Origin: Rhizomicrobium sp.
GTDB lineage: Bacteria; Pseudomonadota; Alphaproteobacteria; Micropepsales; Micropepsaceae
Assembly (NCBI GenBank): GCA_037200045.1
Contig: JBBCHM010000001.1
Location: 2,418,001-2,482,000 of the forward strand
Length of the DNA: 64,000 nucleotides
Reading direction: 5' to 3'
The notes under the pieces were generated by a model. The model searched no databases and was not told the DNA's origin. It saw nothing but the letters and a program-made list of their open reading frames with translations. Of this stretch, positions 34,224 through 43,281 are shown piece by piece; the first letter of the stretch is position 1; the number at the start of each line of letters is the position of its first letter. Both the position numbers and the translations under genes were made by a program.

Positions 34224-35144
34224 ATCGCGCCTTCCGCGAACGCCTTGATCAAATGATGCGCGATGGCGACGGCGGGCGGCACCGAGATGTCGGGCAGCCG
34301 CTCGCCCGCGACCAAGCGCCTGGCCGTCTCGCGGTCGATCCACCGCGCATCGGCGATTTCCTCGCCGTCCGGCTTGAAGTCGCGGCTTTCGGCCTCCGCG
34401 AGACACCCGATCATCAGCGAGGACGGAAACGGCCAGGGCTGCGTCGCGTAATAGTGCACCTTGCCGACCTTGAGGTTCACCTCTTCCATCAGCTCGCGGC
34501 GCACCGCGTCCTCGATGGTCTCGCCCGGCTCCATGAAGCCCGCCAGCGCCGAATAGAAATTCCCCGGAAAGCGCTTGTTGCGCCCCACCAGGCAGGCGCC
34601 GTCATGCACCGCCAGCATGATCACCACCGGATCGGTGCGCGGGAAGTGCTCGGTATTGCAGGCGGGACAAAGGCGTTTCCACCCCGCATCGGCGAACGCG
34701 CTTTTGGCGCCGCAATTGGCGCAGAAGCCGTGGCGGTTGTGCCAGTCGATCATCGCCTTGGCCTCGCCCATGATCGCCGCGTCGGGAATCGGCAGCGTCG
34801 CCGCCGCGGCACGCGCGTCGCGGAAATGGCCGAGCCCCGCCAGCGGTCCCTCGGACGCCGGATCGCGCGCCGCCGAGATGTCGAGCGCGAAGATCGCGTG
34901 GTCCTTCTCCAGGCCGAGGAAGACGCAGGGCGCGTCCGGCGCCGCCAGCGAATCGGCGAGGCCGGGCTTGAGCAGGCCGAGCTCGACCGGCGCCGCCGCC
35001 TTCTCCGGGCCCGATGATGAAGGGCTGCAGCCGCCACATCGGCAGGATGAAGGACGACGCATCGCGCCGTCTGGCCGCGATCCAGTCGGCATCGGTGCGC
35101 TTGATGCTGGCCCGGTCGAGCGGGTTGCCGGCGAAGGGAATCAT
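34220..35144 (-). pseudogene. nudC: NADH pyrophosphatase NudC with an apparent frameshift
   Basis: The C-terminal 260 residues are intact: a zinc ribbon (CANCGAKSAF to CPACNTEHFPRTDP), a Nudix box (GFMEPGETIEDAVRRELMEE) and the NADH-specific TQPWPFPSS motif. The N-terminal 45 residues (MIPFAGNPLDRASIKRTDADWI to LQPFIIGP) are in another frame and join at about 35005-35010. One extra base in the GGGCCCGG run explains both. It may be a sequencing error or a real disruption; a shorter protein from within the second frame would lack the family start. The enzyme splits NAD(H) and decaps NAD-RNA. It leads two acetyltransferase genes. Confidence 0.75.
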
Positions 35145-35235
35145 GGAACACCCGATAGCTGTTTGCGCCATGGTAGGGCGGGGCGGCGCCAAGGTGAAAC
35201 CCGGATGGCGACTCGCAATTTTCCGGGTCTCGCCC

Positions 35236-35241
35236 TATATC
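35236..35241 (+). promoter_or_regulatory. Candidate -10 element of the SRP RNA gene
   Basis: TATATC lies seven bases before the predicted first base of the SRP RNA at 35249, the usual distance for a sigma-70 -10 box. No good -35 element is seen 17 bases upstream. Confidence 0.35.
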
Positions 35242-35248
35242 CCGGCTC

Positions 35249-35336
35249 GGAAGTCGGTTGGACGGACCGCTCGCCAACCCGGTCAGGTCGGGAACGAAGC
35301 AGCCGTAACGAATCCGATCCGGGTCAGCCGGCTTCC
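35249..35336 (+). ncRNA. ffs: Signal recognition particle RNA, 4.5S small bacterial type
   Basis: The core GGTCAGGTCGGGAACGAAGC followed by AGCCGTAACG is the conserved SRP domain IV tip with its symmetric and asymmetric loops that bind Ffh. The ends GGAAGTCGG and CCGGCTTCC pair to close a long hairpin of about 88 bases. The transcript joins Ffh to target membrane proteins co-translationally. It lies between nudC and a membrane-protein/XRE module and is the only structural RNA found here. Confidence 0.92.
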
Positions 35337-35350
35337 ACCTCCTTGCATTA

Positions 35351-35368
35351 TGTAAAGGTCCCTTGACT
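35351..35368. promoter_or_regulatory. Operator O1 (imperfect TGTAAAG-N4-CTTTACA type)
   Basis: TGTAAAG, four bases, then CTTGACT: the left half is identical to O2 and the right half matches at five of seven positions. Its right half is the -35 element. It starts 38 bases before O2, which would place two repressor dimers on nearly the same DNA face. Confidence 0.55.
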
Positions 35369-35392
35369 CGTTTCACTTGGCCGCCCTATGTA
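35363..35392 (+). promoter_or_regulatory. Promoter of the membrane-protein/XRE module
   Basis: TTGACT (35363-35368) and TATGTA (35387-35392) are spaced by 18 bases and form a good sigma-70 pair. Both elements are covered by the operators O1 and O2. The start codon of the first gene follows at 35418 after a GGAGG ribosome site. Confidence 0.6.
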
Positions 35393-35406
35393 AAGGATAC
35401 TTTACA
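35389..35406. promoter_or_regulatory. Operator O2 (perfect palindrome)
   Basis: TGTAAAGGATACTTTACA is a perfect 7-base inverted repeat around GATA. It overlaps the -10 element and lies just before the ribosome site. The XRE protein encoded second in the transcript is the likely ligand, giving autorepression. Confidence 0.65.
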
Positions 35407-35417
35407 ACGGAGGCCCC

Positions 35418-35828
35418 ATGAGCACCCGATCCCTGGGCCGCGATCCCCGAAATGGACTTCAATTTTTCGCCGAGGCAATCGGCGCCCTTGTCGTGCTGGC
35501 AGCGGCAAAGTTCGCTTCGACGTACATCCCGGCAGCGGCCGGCACGCCGCTTCGCACGCTGCTCGATCTGCTTCCCGTGCCGGGCGTCTGGCTGCTTCTG
35601 TTCGTGATACTGCGCCACTATCGGCGCATCGACGAGTTCCAGCGCCTGCAATTCCTGAAAGCCGTTTCGCTGACCGGCGGGATCATGGCCGGCATTGCGT
35701 GGTCCTGGCCATCGCTCCACAAGGCGTTCGGCTTGGTCGTGGCGGATAGCGGCATGTGGGAGGTCACGTTCTCGATCCTCTTCGTCGTCATCACGACGGT
35801 TCTCGCCCGCCCGCCGCGTGCGCGATGA
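35418..35828 (+). CDS. Small membrane protein paired with an XRE regulator
   Basis: The product (136 residues) has four predicted helices (residues about 16-36, 50-68, 82-101, 110-128) and basic loops (RHYRRIDEFQRLQFLKAV). I do not recognise a named function. Proteins of this shape are found paired with a very short XRE regulator in many proteobacteria. Its stop overlaps the regulator start by 4 bases (ATGA). Confidence 0.75.
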   Translation: MSTRSLGRDPRNGLQFFAEAIGALVVLAAAKFASTYIPAAAGTPLRTLLDLLPVPGVWLLLFVILRHYRRIDEFQRLQFLKAVSLTGGIMAGIAWSWPSLHKAFGLVVADSGMWEVTFSILFVVITTVLARPPRAR

Positions 35829-36019
35829 GAAACATCCTGAAGGAGCTGCGTGCCGAGCGCTCCATGACGCAGGTCGCGCTCGCCGAGGCGCTCAACGTGT
35901 CGCGCCAGACCGTGATCGCCATCGAAACCGGGCGCTACGACCCCAGCCTGCCGCTGGCCTTCGCCATCGCCGAGGTCTTCGGCCGCCGAATCGAGGAAAT
36001 TTTCATCCACAAGGGGTGA
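35825..36019 (+). CDS. Short XRE-family transcriptional regulator
   Basis: The 64-residue protein is little more than a helix-turn-helix: MTQVALAEALNVSRQTVIAIETGRYDPSLPLAFAIAEVFG, ending IEEIFIHKG. This matches the compact YgzD/XRE type that binds palindromic operators as a dimer. It is coupled to the membrane-protein gene and is the probable reader of O1 and O2 upstream of the pair. Confidence 0.9.
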   Translation: MRNILKELRAERSMTQVALAEALNVSRQTVIAIETGRYDPSLPLAFAIAEVFGRRIEEIFIHKG

Positions 36020-36067
36020 AGATTCCGCGGGCGCCGGGCGCGGCCGGCTTGGTATAGTTCTCGCCTC

Positions 36068-37828
36068 ATGGATGAAACCGACGAACCCACCCTCGGACTA
36101 GGCCTCGAACCCGCGCCCAAGGCGGAAGCCTATCGCGTCCTGGCGCGCAAATACCGCCCGCAGGATTTCTCAGGCCTGATCGGGCAGGAGGCGCTGGTCA
36201 GGACGCTGTCCAACGCCTTCGCGACGGGGCGCATCGCGCATGCCTTCATGCTCACCGGCGTGCGCGGCGTCGGCAAGACGACCACCGCCCGCATCATCGC
36301 CCGCGCCCTCAACTGCGTCGGCCCCGACGGCACGCGCAAGGAGCCGACCATCCATCCCTGCGGCGTGTGCGAGCCCTGCGTCGCGATCGCCGAATCGCGC
36401 CATGTCGACGTGCAGGAGATGGACGCCGCCAGCCACACCGGCATCGACGACATCCGCGAGATCATCGAGGGCGTGCGCTACGCCCCGGCCAGCGCGCGCT
36501 ACAAGGTCTACATCATCGACGAAGTGCACATGCTGTCCAAGGCCGCGTTCAACGGCCTGCTGAAGACGCTGGAAGAGCCGCCGCCGCACGTGAAATTCGT
36601 CTTCGCGACGACCGAGATCCGCAAGGTTCCGGTCACCGTGCTGTCGCGCTGCCAGCGCTTCGATCTGCGCCGCATCGAGACCGGCGAGCTGGTCGGCCTG
36701 CTCGCGTCGATCTCCGAAAAGGAGAACGTGAAGATCAGCCGCGATGCGCTGGCGCTGATCGCCCGCGCCGCCGAGGGTTCGGCCCGCGACAGTCTCTCGC
36801 TGCTCGATCAGGCGATTGCCCATAGTGGGGAGAAAAGGGGCGACAGCGGCGAGATCCCGGCCGACGCGGTGCGCGACATGCTGGGCCTGGCCGATCGCGG
36901 CCGCGTGCTCGACCTGTTCGAGACGCTGATGGGCGGCAGGATCGCCGAGGCGCTGGGCGACCTCGGCGAACTCTACGACCACGGCGCCGATCCCCTGGCG
37001 GTGATGCAGGACCTGTTGGAGATCGTGCATTTCCTCACCCGCGTGAAAGTGGCGCCCGGCGCCGAGGGCTTCTTCGACGGCGGCTCGGGCGAGGCCAAGC
37101 GCGCCGCCGCGATGGCGGGCAGGCTCTCGGTGCCGTCGCTGACGCGGGCCTGGCAGGTGCTGCTCAAGGGCCTGCTCGAAGTGCGCGACGCGACGCGCCC
37201 GGTGGCCGCCTGCGAGATGGCGCTGATCCGCCTCGCCTACGCCGCCGACCTGCCGCCGACCGACAAGCTGGTGCGCGATCTTTTGGACAACCCTCCCGCT
37301 CCGAAACCCTCCCTCGCCCCCGCAGGGGTAGAGGGCCGGGGTGAGGGAGCGGCGCCACGCGCGATAGCGCCAGCCGGTCCGGCGACAAATGCGAAACGCG
37401 CGCCTGAACCCACGCTCTCCGCCGCGCCGCAAGTCCAACTGCGCTCGCTGCAGGATGTCATCGCGCTGCTCGAACCGACTTCGAGCCTCAAGGTGAACCT
37501 CGAGCACAACGTGCACCTGGTTCACATGGAGCAGGGCCGCATCGAAATCCGGCCCACGCCCAAGGCGCCGACGACGCTGGCGGGCGACCTTTCCCAGAAG
37601 CTGTTCGCGCTCACCGGCCAGCGCTGGTCGATCTCGATCTCGCGCGAGGCCGGCCAGCCGACGCTCGCCGAGCAGAAGCGCGACGCCAAGGCGGCCAAGT
37701 TCCAGAGCGTGACGCAGGAACCCCTGGTGCGGGCCGTGCTCGACCGTTTCCCCGGCGCCGAGATCAAGGAAGTCCGCCGCATCGCCGACGAAGACATCGC
37801 CGCGCCGACGCCGGAAGACGACGGCTAG
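36068..37828 (+). CDS. dnaX: DNA polymerase III subunit gamma/tau
   Basis: The product (586 residues) is the clamp-loader ATPase: Walker A GVRGVGKT at residues 64-71, a zinc site with cysteines 83, 98, 101 and 104, Walker B IIDEVHMLS, and sensor 1 FVFATTEIRKVPVTVLSRCQRFDLRR. Domain III is followed by a low-complexity linker (about residues 405-450) and a C-terminal tau region. Codons for the linker at 37288-37352 form an imperfect inverted repeat and look like an inserted repeat element. recR is 1 kb downstream but the usual ybaB between them is absent. Confidence 0.96.
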   Translation: MDETDEPTLGLGLEPAPKAEAYRVLARKYRPQDFSGLIGQEALVRTLSNAFATGRIAHAFMLTGVRGVGKTTTARIIARALNCVGPDGTRKEPTIHPCGVCEPCVAIAESRHVDVQEMDAASHTGIDDIREIIEGVRYAPASARYKVYIIDEVHMLSKAAFNGLLKTLEEPPPHVKFVFATTEIRKVPVTVLSRCQRFDLRRIETGELVGLLASISEKENVKISRDALALIARAAEGSARDSLSLLDQAIAHSGEKRGDSGEIPADAVRDMLGLADRGRVLDLFETLMGGRIAEALGDLGELYDHGADPLAVMQDLLEIVHFLTRVKVAPGAEGFFDGGSGEAKRAAAMAGRLSVPSLTRAWQVLLKGLLEVRDATRPVAACEMALIRLAYAADLPPTDKLVRDLLDNPPAPKPSLAPAGVEGRGEGAAPRAIAPAGPATNAKRAPEPTLSAAPQVQLRSLQDVIALLEPTSSLKVNLEHNVHLVHMEQGRIEIRPTPKAPTTLAGDLSQKLFALTGQRWSISISREAGQPTLAEQKRDAKAAKFQSVTQEPLVRAVLDRFPGAEIKEVRRIADEDIAAPTPEDDG

Positions 37829-37829
37829 G

Positions 37830-37855
37830 ACGAATTTCACGTTCTGGAAATTCGT
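37830..37855 (+). terminator. Hairpin after dnaX
   Basis: ACGAATTTC and GAAATTCGT form a perfect 9-bp stem with an 8-base loop, two bases after the dnaX stop. There is no T tract, so it may be an mRNA 3' structure rather than a classical terminator. Confidence 0.35.
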
Positions 37856-37862
37856 TGGAGGT

Positions 37863-38040
37863 GTCATGGCCCGCGCCTGCGGGCCACCCAGGTGACATAA
37901 TTCCGCTCTTCGGAAAATTGCACGCGGAGGCGCGGAGTCCGCGGAGGACGACGAAGCCTCCGCGGACTCCGCGTCTCCGCGCGAACCACTTCAAGAGAGT
38001 ACAGAACTCAACTGGGTGGCCCGCAGTCGCGGGCCATGAC
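37863..38040. repeat. Nested palindromic repeats: type A flanks around a type B palindrome
   Basis: The outer arms 37863-37890 and 38013-38040 (type A, GTCATGGCCCGC... and its complement) match at 27 of 28 bases. Between them lies a type B palindrome, arms 37923-37947 and 37957-37981, matching at 24 of 25 bases (CGCGGAGG... type). Type A also occurs at 57993-58116 and type B at 43282-43388 and 60500-60542. No coding potential is seen. Confidence 0.85.
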
Positions 38041-38068
38041 AGTGAGTGACAATAACGCCTGATGCGCC

Positions 38069-38776
38069 TCAAAGAAAATTGTTCGGCCAGATCATCGTGC
38101 GCCACATATGCGCCACCGGCGAATTGTCGAAGCCGAGGCCCTCTTCCGGCTGCTTGAAGTTCCGCCCGATCAGATCCTCGAACTCGCCGGGATCGACCGT
38201 CACCGTCTCGTCGAACGAATAGATGTCGTTCAGGCAGATGATCCGCGATGTCATGTACCAGCGATGGTTCCGCGCCGCCTCATAGGCCCGCCGCAGATAG
38301 TCCGGCACGATGTAATCCGGCCCGAAGAACCGGTCATAGGCCACCGGATATTCGTATCCCACGGCCGGATCGGGGAAGAACCGCAGCGCCTGGTGCTGCT
38401 GTATCGCCCAGCTCACCTCCTCGTCGACGTAAGGCGCGACCAGTTGCGCCCCCCAATAGCCGTGATCGCTGCGGATCAGGACGCCGTTGGCGATGTCGTG
38501 CAAAAGGCAGGTGAGGACGATCTTCTCCGGATGCCCGGCCTTGCGCGCCAGCATGGCGCTTTGCAGGAGGTGGTTGACGGTGATCTTGCCGAAGCGCAGG
38601 CGGAAGAAATCCAGCAGCGTCGGTCTGGCCGGCATTTTCGGCAGCTCGGGATTGTCGCCCTGCATCATCACGACGCCGGGCCTGAGCTGGGCGACCACGG
38701 CGCGCTCGGCGCCGCAGTCGCGGTCGGCGGCCGTGGCGATCGGCTGCGACAGAATAAGCCGGCGCGTGTCTGACAT
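38069..38776 (-). CDS. HD-domain protein of unknown substrate
   Basis: The 235-residue protein has an HD-type metal site: TVNHLLQSAMLARKAG, then IVLTCLLHDIANGVLIRSDHGYWGAQLVAPYV, with the next metal ligands likely in the WAIQQHQALRF stretch. It is distantly like phosphonate- or inositol-cleaving HD oxygenases and not like dGTPases, but I cannot assign a substrate. The start was set at 38776 (MSDTRRLI). It is divergent from recR. Confidence 0.7.
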   Translation of the reverse strand: MSDTRRLILSQPIATAADRDCGAERAVVAQLRPGVVMMQGDNPELPKMPARPTLLDFFRLRFGKITVNHLLQSAMLARKAGHPEKIVLTCLLHDIANGVLIRSDHGYWGAQLVAPYVDEEVSWAIQQHQALRFFPDPAVGYEYPVAYDRFFGPDYIVPDYLRRAYEAARNHRWYMTSRIICLNDIYSFDETVTVDPGEFEDLIGRNFKQPEEGLGFDNSPVAHMWRTMIWPNNFL

Positions 38777-38837
38777 GGCGGTCTCCCGTTCGCCGCCGAC
38801 CATGGCAAGATTCCGGCGGCCCTGCTAGATCGTCGCC

Positions 38838-39440
38838 ATGACCAATTCCTCCATGGGGCCGCAGATCGAGCGGCTGATCCAGCTTCTCGCCAAGCTGCCG
38901 GGGCTGGGTCCGCGCTCGGCGCGCCGCGCGGCGCTGACCCTGCTCAAGAAGCGCGACCTTTTGCTCGAACCCCTGGCGCTCGCGATGCGCGACGCCGCCG
39001 CCGCGATCAAGACCTGCGAGATCTGCGGCAATCTCGACACCACCTCGCCCTGCTCGCTGTGCCGCGATCCGCGCCGCGATTCCCATGTGCTCTGCGTGGT
39101 GGAGGACGTCGCCGACCTGTGGGCGCTGGAGCGCGCCGGCGTGTTCCGCGGGCGCTATCACGTGCTGGGCGGCGCGCTCTCGGCGCTCGACGGCGTGACG
39201 CCCGAGCGCCTCAACGTCGCGAGCCTGATCGGCCGCGTGAAGGACGGCGTCGACGAGGTCATCCTGGCGATGAACGCGACGGTGGAGGGCCAGACGACGG
39301 CGCATTACCTGATGGACACGCTGGCGCCGACCGGCGTCACCGTCACCCGGCTGGCTCACGGCGTCCCGGTCGGCGGCGAACTCGATTATCTCGACGAAGG
39401 CACGCTGAGCGCCGCGTTCAAGGCGCGGCGCAGTCTTTAG
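38838..39440 (+). CDS. recR: Recombination protein RecR
   Basis: The protein (200 residues) has a helix-hairpin-helix ([20 protein letters not shown]), a zinc finger with cysteines 60, 63, 72 and 75, and a Toprim domain ([29 protein letters not shown]). It loads RecA on gapped DNA with RecF/RecO. Its stop overlaps that of the convergent rmuC (TTAG). Confidence 0.97.
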   Translation: MTNSSMGPQIERLIQLLAKLPGLGPRSARRAALTLLKKRDLLLEPLALAMRDAAAAIKTCEICGNLDTTSPCSLCRDPRRDSHVLCVVEDVADLWALERAGVFRGRYHVLGGALSALDGVTPERLNVASLIGRVKDGVDEVILAMNATVEGQTTAHYLMDTLAPTGVTVTRLAHGVPVGGELDYLDEGTLSAAFKARRSL

Positions 39441-40996
39441 ACCGCCTCGCCGTCATCCTCCGCTTCGCTCTCCAGCGTCGCATCGTCGAGACCGAGCAGC
39501 GCCTGCGCGCCCGGAGAGGCTTCGACATTGCGCAGCGCCCGGTTCATCGCGCGCGTCCGCGTGCCCAGCTTGTCGATCGTGTTGGTCGCGGCATTGAGCT
39601 GGCGCTTGAGCGAATCCACCACCTTGCCGTGCGACAGGAACTCGGTGCGCACCGCCCCCAGCATCTGCCAAACCTCGCTGGAGCGTTTTTGGATCGCGAG
39701 CGAGCGGAAGCCCATCTGGAACGCGCTCAGCATGGAGGCCAGCGTGGTCGGTCCGGCCAATGTCACGCGACATTCGTTTTGCAGGTGCTCGAACAGCCCA
39801 GGCCGGCGCAGCGCCTCGGCGAGCAGGCTCTCGGTCGGCAGGAACAGGATCGCGAAATCGGTCGTGACCGGGGGATTGATGTATTTCTCCGACACGGTCT
39901 TGGCGAAGCTCTTGATCCGCGCTTCCAGCGCCGCCGAGGCCTCCTCCACCGCCACGATATCGGCGCGCTCGGTCGCCAGGACCAGCCTTTCATAGTCCTC
40001 CTGCGGAAACTTGGCGTCGATCGGCAGCAGCACCTCTTTCTCGTCGTCGCGGCCGGCGAAGCGGACCGCGTATTCGACGCGCTCCAGGCTATGCTCCTTG
40101 ACCTGCGCGTTGCGCAGATATTGGTCGGGCGACAGGAACTGCTCGAGCAGCATGCCGAGTTGCACCTCGCCCCAGGTGCCGCGCGTCTTCACATTGCTGA
40201 GCACGCGTTTGAGATCGCCGACCCCGGTCGCCAGCGATTGCATTTCGCCCAGGCCGGAGTGCACGCGTTCGAGCTGTTCCTGCACCGTGCGGAACGATTC
40301 CGTCAGGCGCTGGTCCAGCGCCGTCTGCAGCTTCTCGTCCACCGTCTGCCGCATCTCGTCCAGCTTGGCCGCGTTCTCCTGCCGGATGGCATCGAGCCGG
40401 CCCTCGACGGCCGTGCGCAGCACCTCCTGCGCCGTCGCCTGCCGCTCCGACATGCCGGCAAGCTCCGCCGCGACCTTGTCGAGCCGTTCCTGCTGCTGCG
40501 TGCCGAGGTCCTTCGTCGTGGTCGAGAGCACCGCCGTGGTCCGCGCGAAGCTGTCGATCAGATCGGTCCTCAAATCGCGCGCCGCGTTCATCTGCCGGTC
40601 GCCGAACGCGTCCAGCTTGCCCTCGATCGTGGTGCGCAGGACTTCGCGCCCCTGTGCCGCGTCCTGTCCCATCTTCGCAATGTCGGCATCCAGCTTCTGG
40701 CCGATCTCGGCGACCGGCATGCGCACCGCTTCGATCCCGGCATCGAGCCGCTGCGCTAGCGAATCCTGAAAGCGCCGGATCGCTTCGCCGACTTCCTGGC
40801 GAATGCCGCGCGCCTGTTCGGCGCCATCGGCGCGGCTCCGGTCCGCCTCGGTGCGAACCGTATTCGCCAGGGCCTCCGCGCCGTTCGATGCCTCGCCGCC
40901 GCCTGGCTTGCGGCCGAAGCCCAGCAGCACCAGCAGCGCGAACAGGGCGGCCACGACGCTGAATCCCAGCGTGAGATAGGGGAGAATTTCAGGCAT
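39437..40996 (-). CDS. rmuC: DNA recombination protein RmuC
   Basis: The product (519 residues) has an N-terminal membrane helix ([21 protein letters not shown]), a long coiled coil (residues about 55-245) and the C-terminal RmuC nuclease-like domain ([58 protein letters not shown]). It limits DNA inversions at repeats; the genome's palindromic repeats give it plausible targets. Confidence 0.93.
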   Translation of the reverse strand: MPEILPYLTLGFSVVAALFALLVLLGFGRKPGGGEASNGAEALANTVRTEADRSRADGAEQARGIRQEVGEAIRRFQDSLAQRLDAGIEAVRMPVAEIGQKLDADIAKMGQDAAQGREVLRTTIEGKLDAFGDRQMNAARDLRTDLIDSFARTTAVLSTTTKDLGTQQQERLDKVAAELAGMSERQATAQEVLRTAVEGRLDAIRQENAAKLDEMRQTVDEKLQTALDQRLTESFRTVQEQLERVHSGLGEMQSLATGVGDLKRVLSNVKTRGTWGEVQLGMLLEQFLSPDQYLRNAQVKEHSLERVEYAVRFAGRDDEKEVLLPIDAKFPQEDYERLVLATERADIVAVEEASAALEARIKSFAKTVSEKYINPPVTTDFAILFLPTESLLAEALRRPGLFEHLQNECRVTLAGPTTLASMLSAFQMGFRSLAIQKRSSEVWQMLGAVRTEFLSHGKVVDSLKRQLNAATNTIDKLGTRTRAMNRALRNVEASPGAQALLGLDDATLESEAEDDGEAV

Positions 40997-41093
40997 CGGT
41001 TGCTCCAGCCACCGAATATGGCTCGATTACCACAATGAAAGCAGTATCTTACCGTCGCTTGACCATGCCCGCCATCGCGACTATCTGAGCGTC

Positions 41094-41612
41094 ATGGCCG
41101 TACGACCCATCCTTACCGCGCCCGATCCGCGCCTCAAAGCCGTCTCGCAATCCGTCGAGACGGTCGATGCCGCGACGCGCCGGCTGATCGACGACATGGT
41201 CGATTCGATGTACGCCGCCGACGGCATCGGCCTCGCCGCGGTCCAGATCGGCGCCGCCCAGCGCGTCATCGTGATGGACCTCGATCAGCGCGAGGGCCAG
41301 AAGAACCCGCGCCATTTCATCAACCCCGTCATCACCTGGCGGTCGGAGGACCTCGCGACCTTCGAGGAAGGCTGCCTCTCCGTCCCCGAGATCTGGGAGG
41401 ACGTGGAGCGCGCCGCGCGCATCAAGGCGACCTATCTCGACCGCGACGGCAAGAGCCACGAATTGGAAGCCGACGGGCTTCTCGCGACCTGTCTGCAGCA
41501 TGAGATGGACCATCTCGAAGGCGTGCTGTTCATCGATCACCTCTCCAAGCTCAAGCGCTCCATGGCGCTGCGCAAACTGCAAAAGGCGAAACGTCTGAAA
41601 GAGACGGGGTAG
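41094..41612 (+). CDS. def: Peptide deformylase
   Basis: This 172-residue metalloenzyme removes the formyl group of new proteins. Its three motifs are GIGLAAVQIG (44-53), EGCLSVP (92-98, metal Cys94) and HEMDH (136-140, metal histidines). It is followed after 3 bases by fmt, the usual partner. Confidence 0.98.
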   Translation: MAVRPILTAPDPRLKAVSQSVETVDAATRRLIDDMVDSMYAADGIGLAAVQIGAAQRVIVMDLDQREGQKNPRHFINPVITWRSEDLATFEEGCLSVPEIWEDVERAARIKATYLDRDGKSHELEADGLLATCLQHEMDHLEGVLFIDHLSKLKRSMALRKLQKAKRLKETG

Positions 41613-41615
41613 GGC

Positions 41616-42533
41616 GTGGCCCTCCGCCTGGCCTTTCTCGGCACGCCCGATTTCGCGGTGCCGACGCTCGCCGAACTGATCGCGCAGGGCCACGACATCG
41701 CCTGCGTCTATTCGCAGCCGCCCCGCCCCAAGGGCCGTGGGCTCGATACCGAGCCGTCGCCGGTGCACGCGCTGGCGCTCAAGCACAAGATCGCCGTCCG
41801 AACGCCCGCCTCGCTGAAGGATCCCGCGCAGCAGGAATTGTTCGCGGCGCTCGAGCTCGATGCCGCCGTGGTCGTGGCTTATGGCCTGATCCTGCCCAAG
41901 CCGATCCTGGATGCGCCGCGCCTCGGCTGCTTCAATCTGCACGGCTCGCTCCTGCCGCGCTGGCGCGGCGCCGCGCCGATCCAGCGCGCGATCATGGCGG
42001 GCGACGCGGAGACCGGCGTGATGACCATGCGGATGGAGGAAGGCCTCGACACCGGCCCGATCCTGATGGCCGAGCGCACGCCCATCGGCCGCAAGACCTA
42101 TGGCGCGCTGCATGACGAGCTCGCCCGCCTCGGCGCCGACCTGATGGCCCGCACCCTGGGCGCGCTGGAACGCGGCACCATCGCGGAGACGCCGCAGCCT
42201 TCCGAAGGCGCGACCTATGCGAAGAAGATCGCCAAGGAGGAAGCCCGCATCGATTGGACCAGGCCGGCGCGCGACATCGATTGCCTGGTCCGCGGCCTCT
42301 CGCCCATGCCCGGCGCGTGGTGCGAGGCGAAGGGCGAGCGGCTGAAGATTCTCGATTGCGAACCGGCCAGCGGCAACGGCGCGCCCGGCGCGCTGCTGGA
42401 CGACGCGCTGACCGTCGCCTGCGGCGACGGCGCGCTCCGCCTCATGCGGCTTCAACGTCCCGGCAAATCGGCGATGACCGCGAACGAACTCCTGCGCGGT
42501 TTCCCGCTGCCGCGCGGCGTCGTGCTCGCCTGA
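41616..42533 (+). CDS. fmt: Methionyl-tRNA formyltransferase
   Basis: The 305-residue enzyme formylates initiator methionyl-tRNA. It has the formyltransferase core ([40 protein letters not shown] with the catalytic Asn-His-Asp set) and the C-terminal tRNA-contacting domain ([26 protein letters not shown]). The start is a GTG at 41616. It sits in the def-fmt-truA operon. Confidence 0.97.
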   Translation: MALRLAFLGTPDFAVPTLAELIAQGHDIACVYSQPPRPKGRGLDTEPSPVHALALKHKIAVRTPASLKDPAQQELFAALELDAAVVVAYGLILPKPILDAPRLGCFNLHGSLLPRWRGAAPIQRAIMAGDAETGVMTMRMEEGLDTGPILMAERTPIGRKTYGALHDELARLGADLMARTLGALERGTIAETPQPSEGATYAKKIAKEEARIDWTRPARDIDCLVRGLSPMPGAWCEAKGERLKILDCEPASGNGAPGALLDDALTVACGDGALRLMRLQRPGKSAMTANELLRGFPLPRGVVLA

Positions 42534-42534
42534 C

Positions 42535-43275
42535 ATGCCGCGCTATCGCCTGACGCTCGAATATGACGGCGCCGGCTTCGTCGGCTGGCAGCGGCAGGAC
42601 AATGGCGCCTCGGTCCAGGGCACGCTGGAAGCGGCCATCGAGAGCCTCTCCGGCGAGCGCGTCACCGTGCACGGTGCCGGCCGTACCGATGCCGGCGTGC
42701 ACGCGCTGGGTCAGGCGGCGCATTTCGATCTCGTGAAGGACTTCGCGCCCGACAAGGTGCGCGACGCGTTGAACCATCATGTCCGCCCCGCCGCCGTCGC
42801 GGTGCTGGAAGCCGCCGTCGCCGCGCCGGATTTCCATGCGCGGTTCTCCGCCACGGGACGGCACTATCTCTACCGCATCCTCACCCGCCGTCCGCCGCCG
42901 GTCCTCGACGCCGGCAAGGTCTGGCACGTGGTGCACGCGCTCGATGCTGAGGCGATGGATGTCGCGGCGCAGGCGCTGGTCGGCCGGCACGATTTCACGA
43001 CGTTCCGCGCCGCCGAGTGCCAGGCGAAATCGCCGGTCAAGACGCTGGACAAGCTCACGGTCCGCCGCGCCGCCGACGAGATTCATATCGAGGCGTCCGC
43101 GCGCTCCTTCCTGCATCATCAGGTGCGCTCTATGGTCGGTTCGCTGAAGCTGGTCGGCGAAGGCAAATGGCGCGCCCGCGACCTGGCCGACGCGCTGGCC
43201 GCGCAAGACCGTTCCCGCTGCGGCCCGGTGGCGCCGGCGGAGGGGCTCTATCTGGTGCGCGTCGACTACACCTGA
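42535..43275 (+). CDS. truA: tRNA pseudouridine(38-40) synthase
   Basis: The protein (246 residues) modifies the anticodon arm. The catalytic Asp52 is in [11 protein letters not shown], and [18 protein letters not shown] opens the fold. It starts one base after fmt ends. A type B palindrome follows its stop. Confidence 0.97.
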   Translation: MPRYRLTLEYDGAGFVGWQRQDNGASVQGTLEAAIESLSGERVTVHGAGRTDAGVHALGQAAHFDLVKDFAPDKVRDALNHHVRPAAVAVLEAAVAAPDFHARFSATGRHYLYRILTRRPPPVLDAGKVWHVVHALDAEAMDVAAQALVGRHDFTTFRAAECQAKSPVKTLDKLTVRRAADEIHIEASARSFLHHQVRSMVGSLKLVGEGKWRARDLADALAAQDRSRCGPVAPAEGLYLVRVDYT

Positions 43276-43281
43276 AAGATT

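Noticed and set aside
37863..38040. CRISPR-like repeats
   Set aside because: There are inverted arms, not direct repeats with regular spacers, and no cas genes are present.
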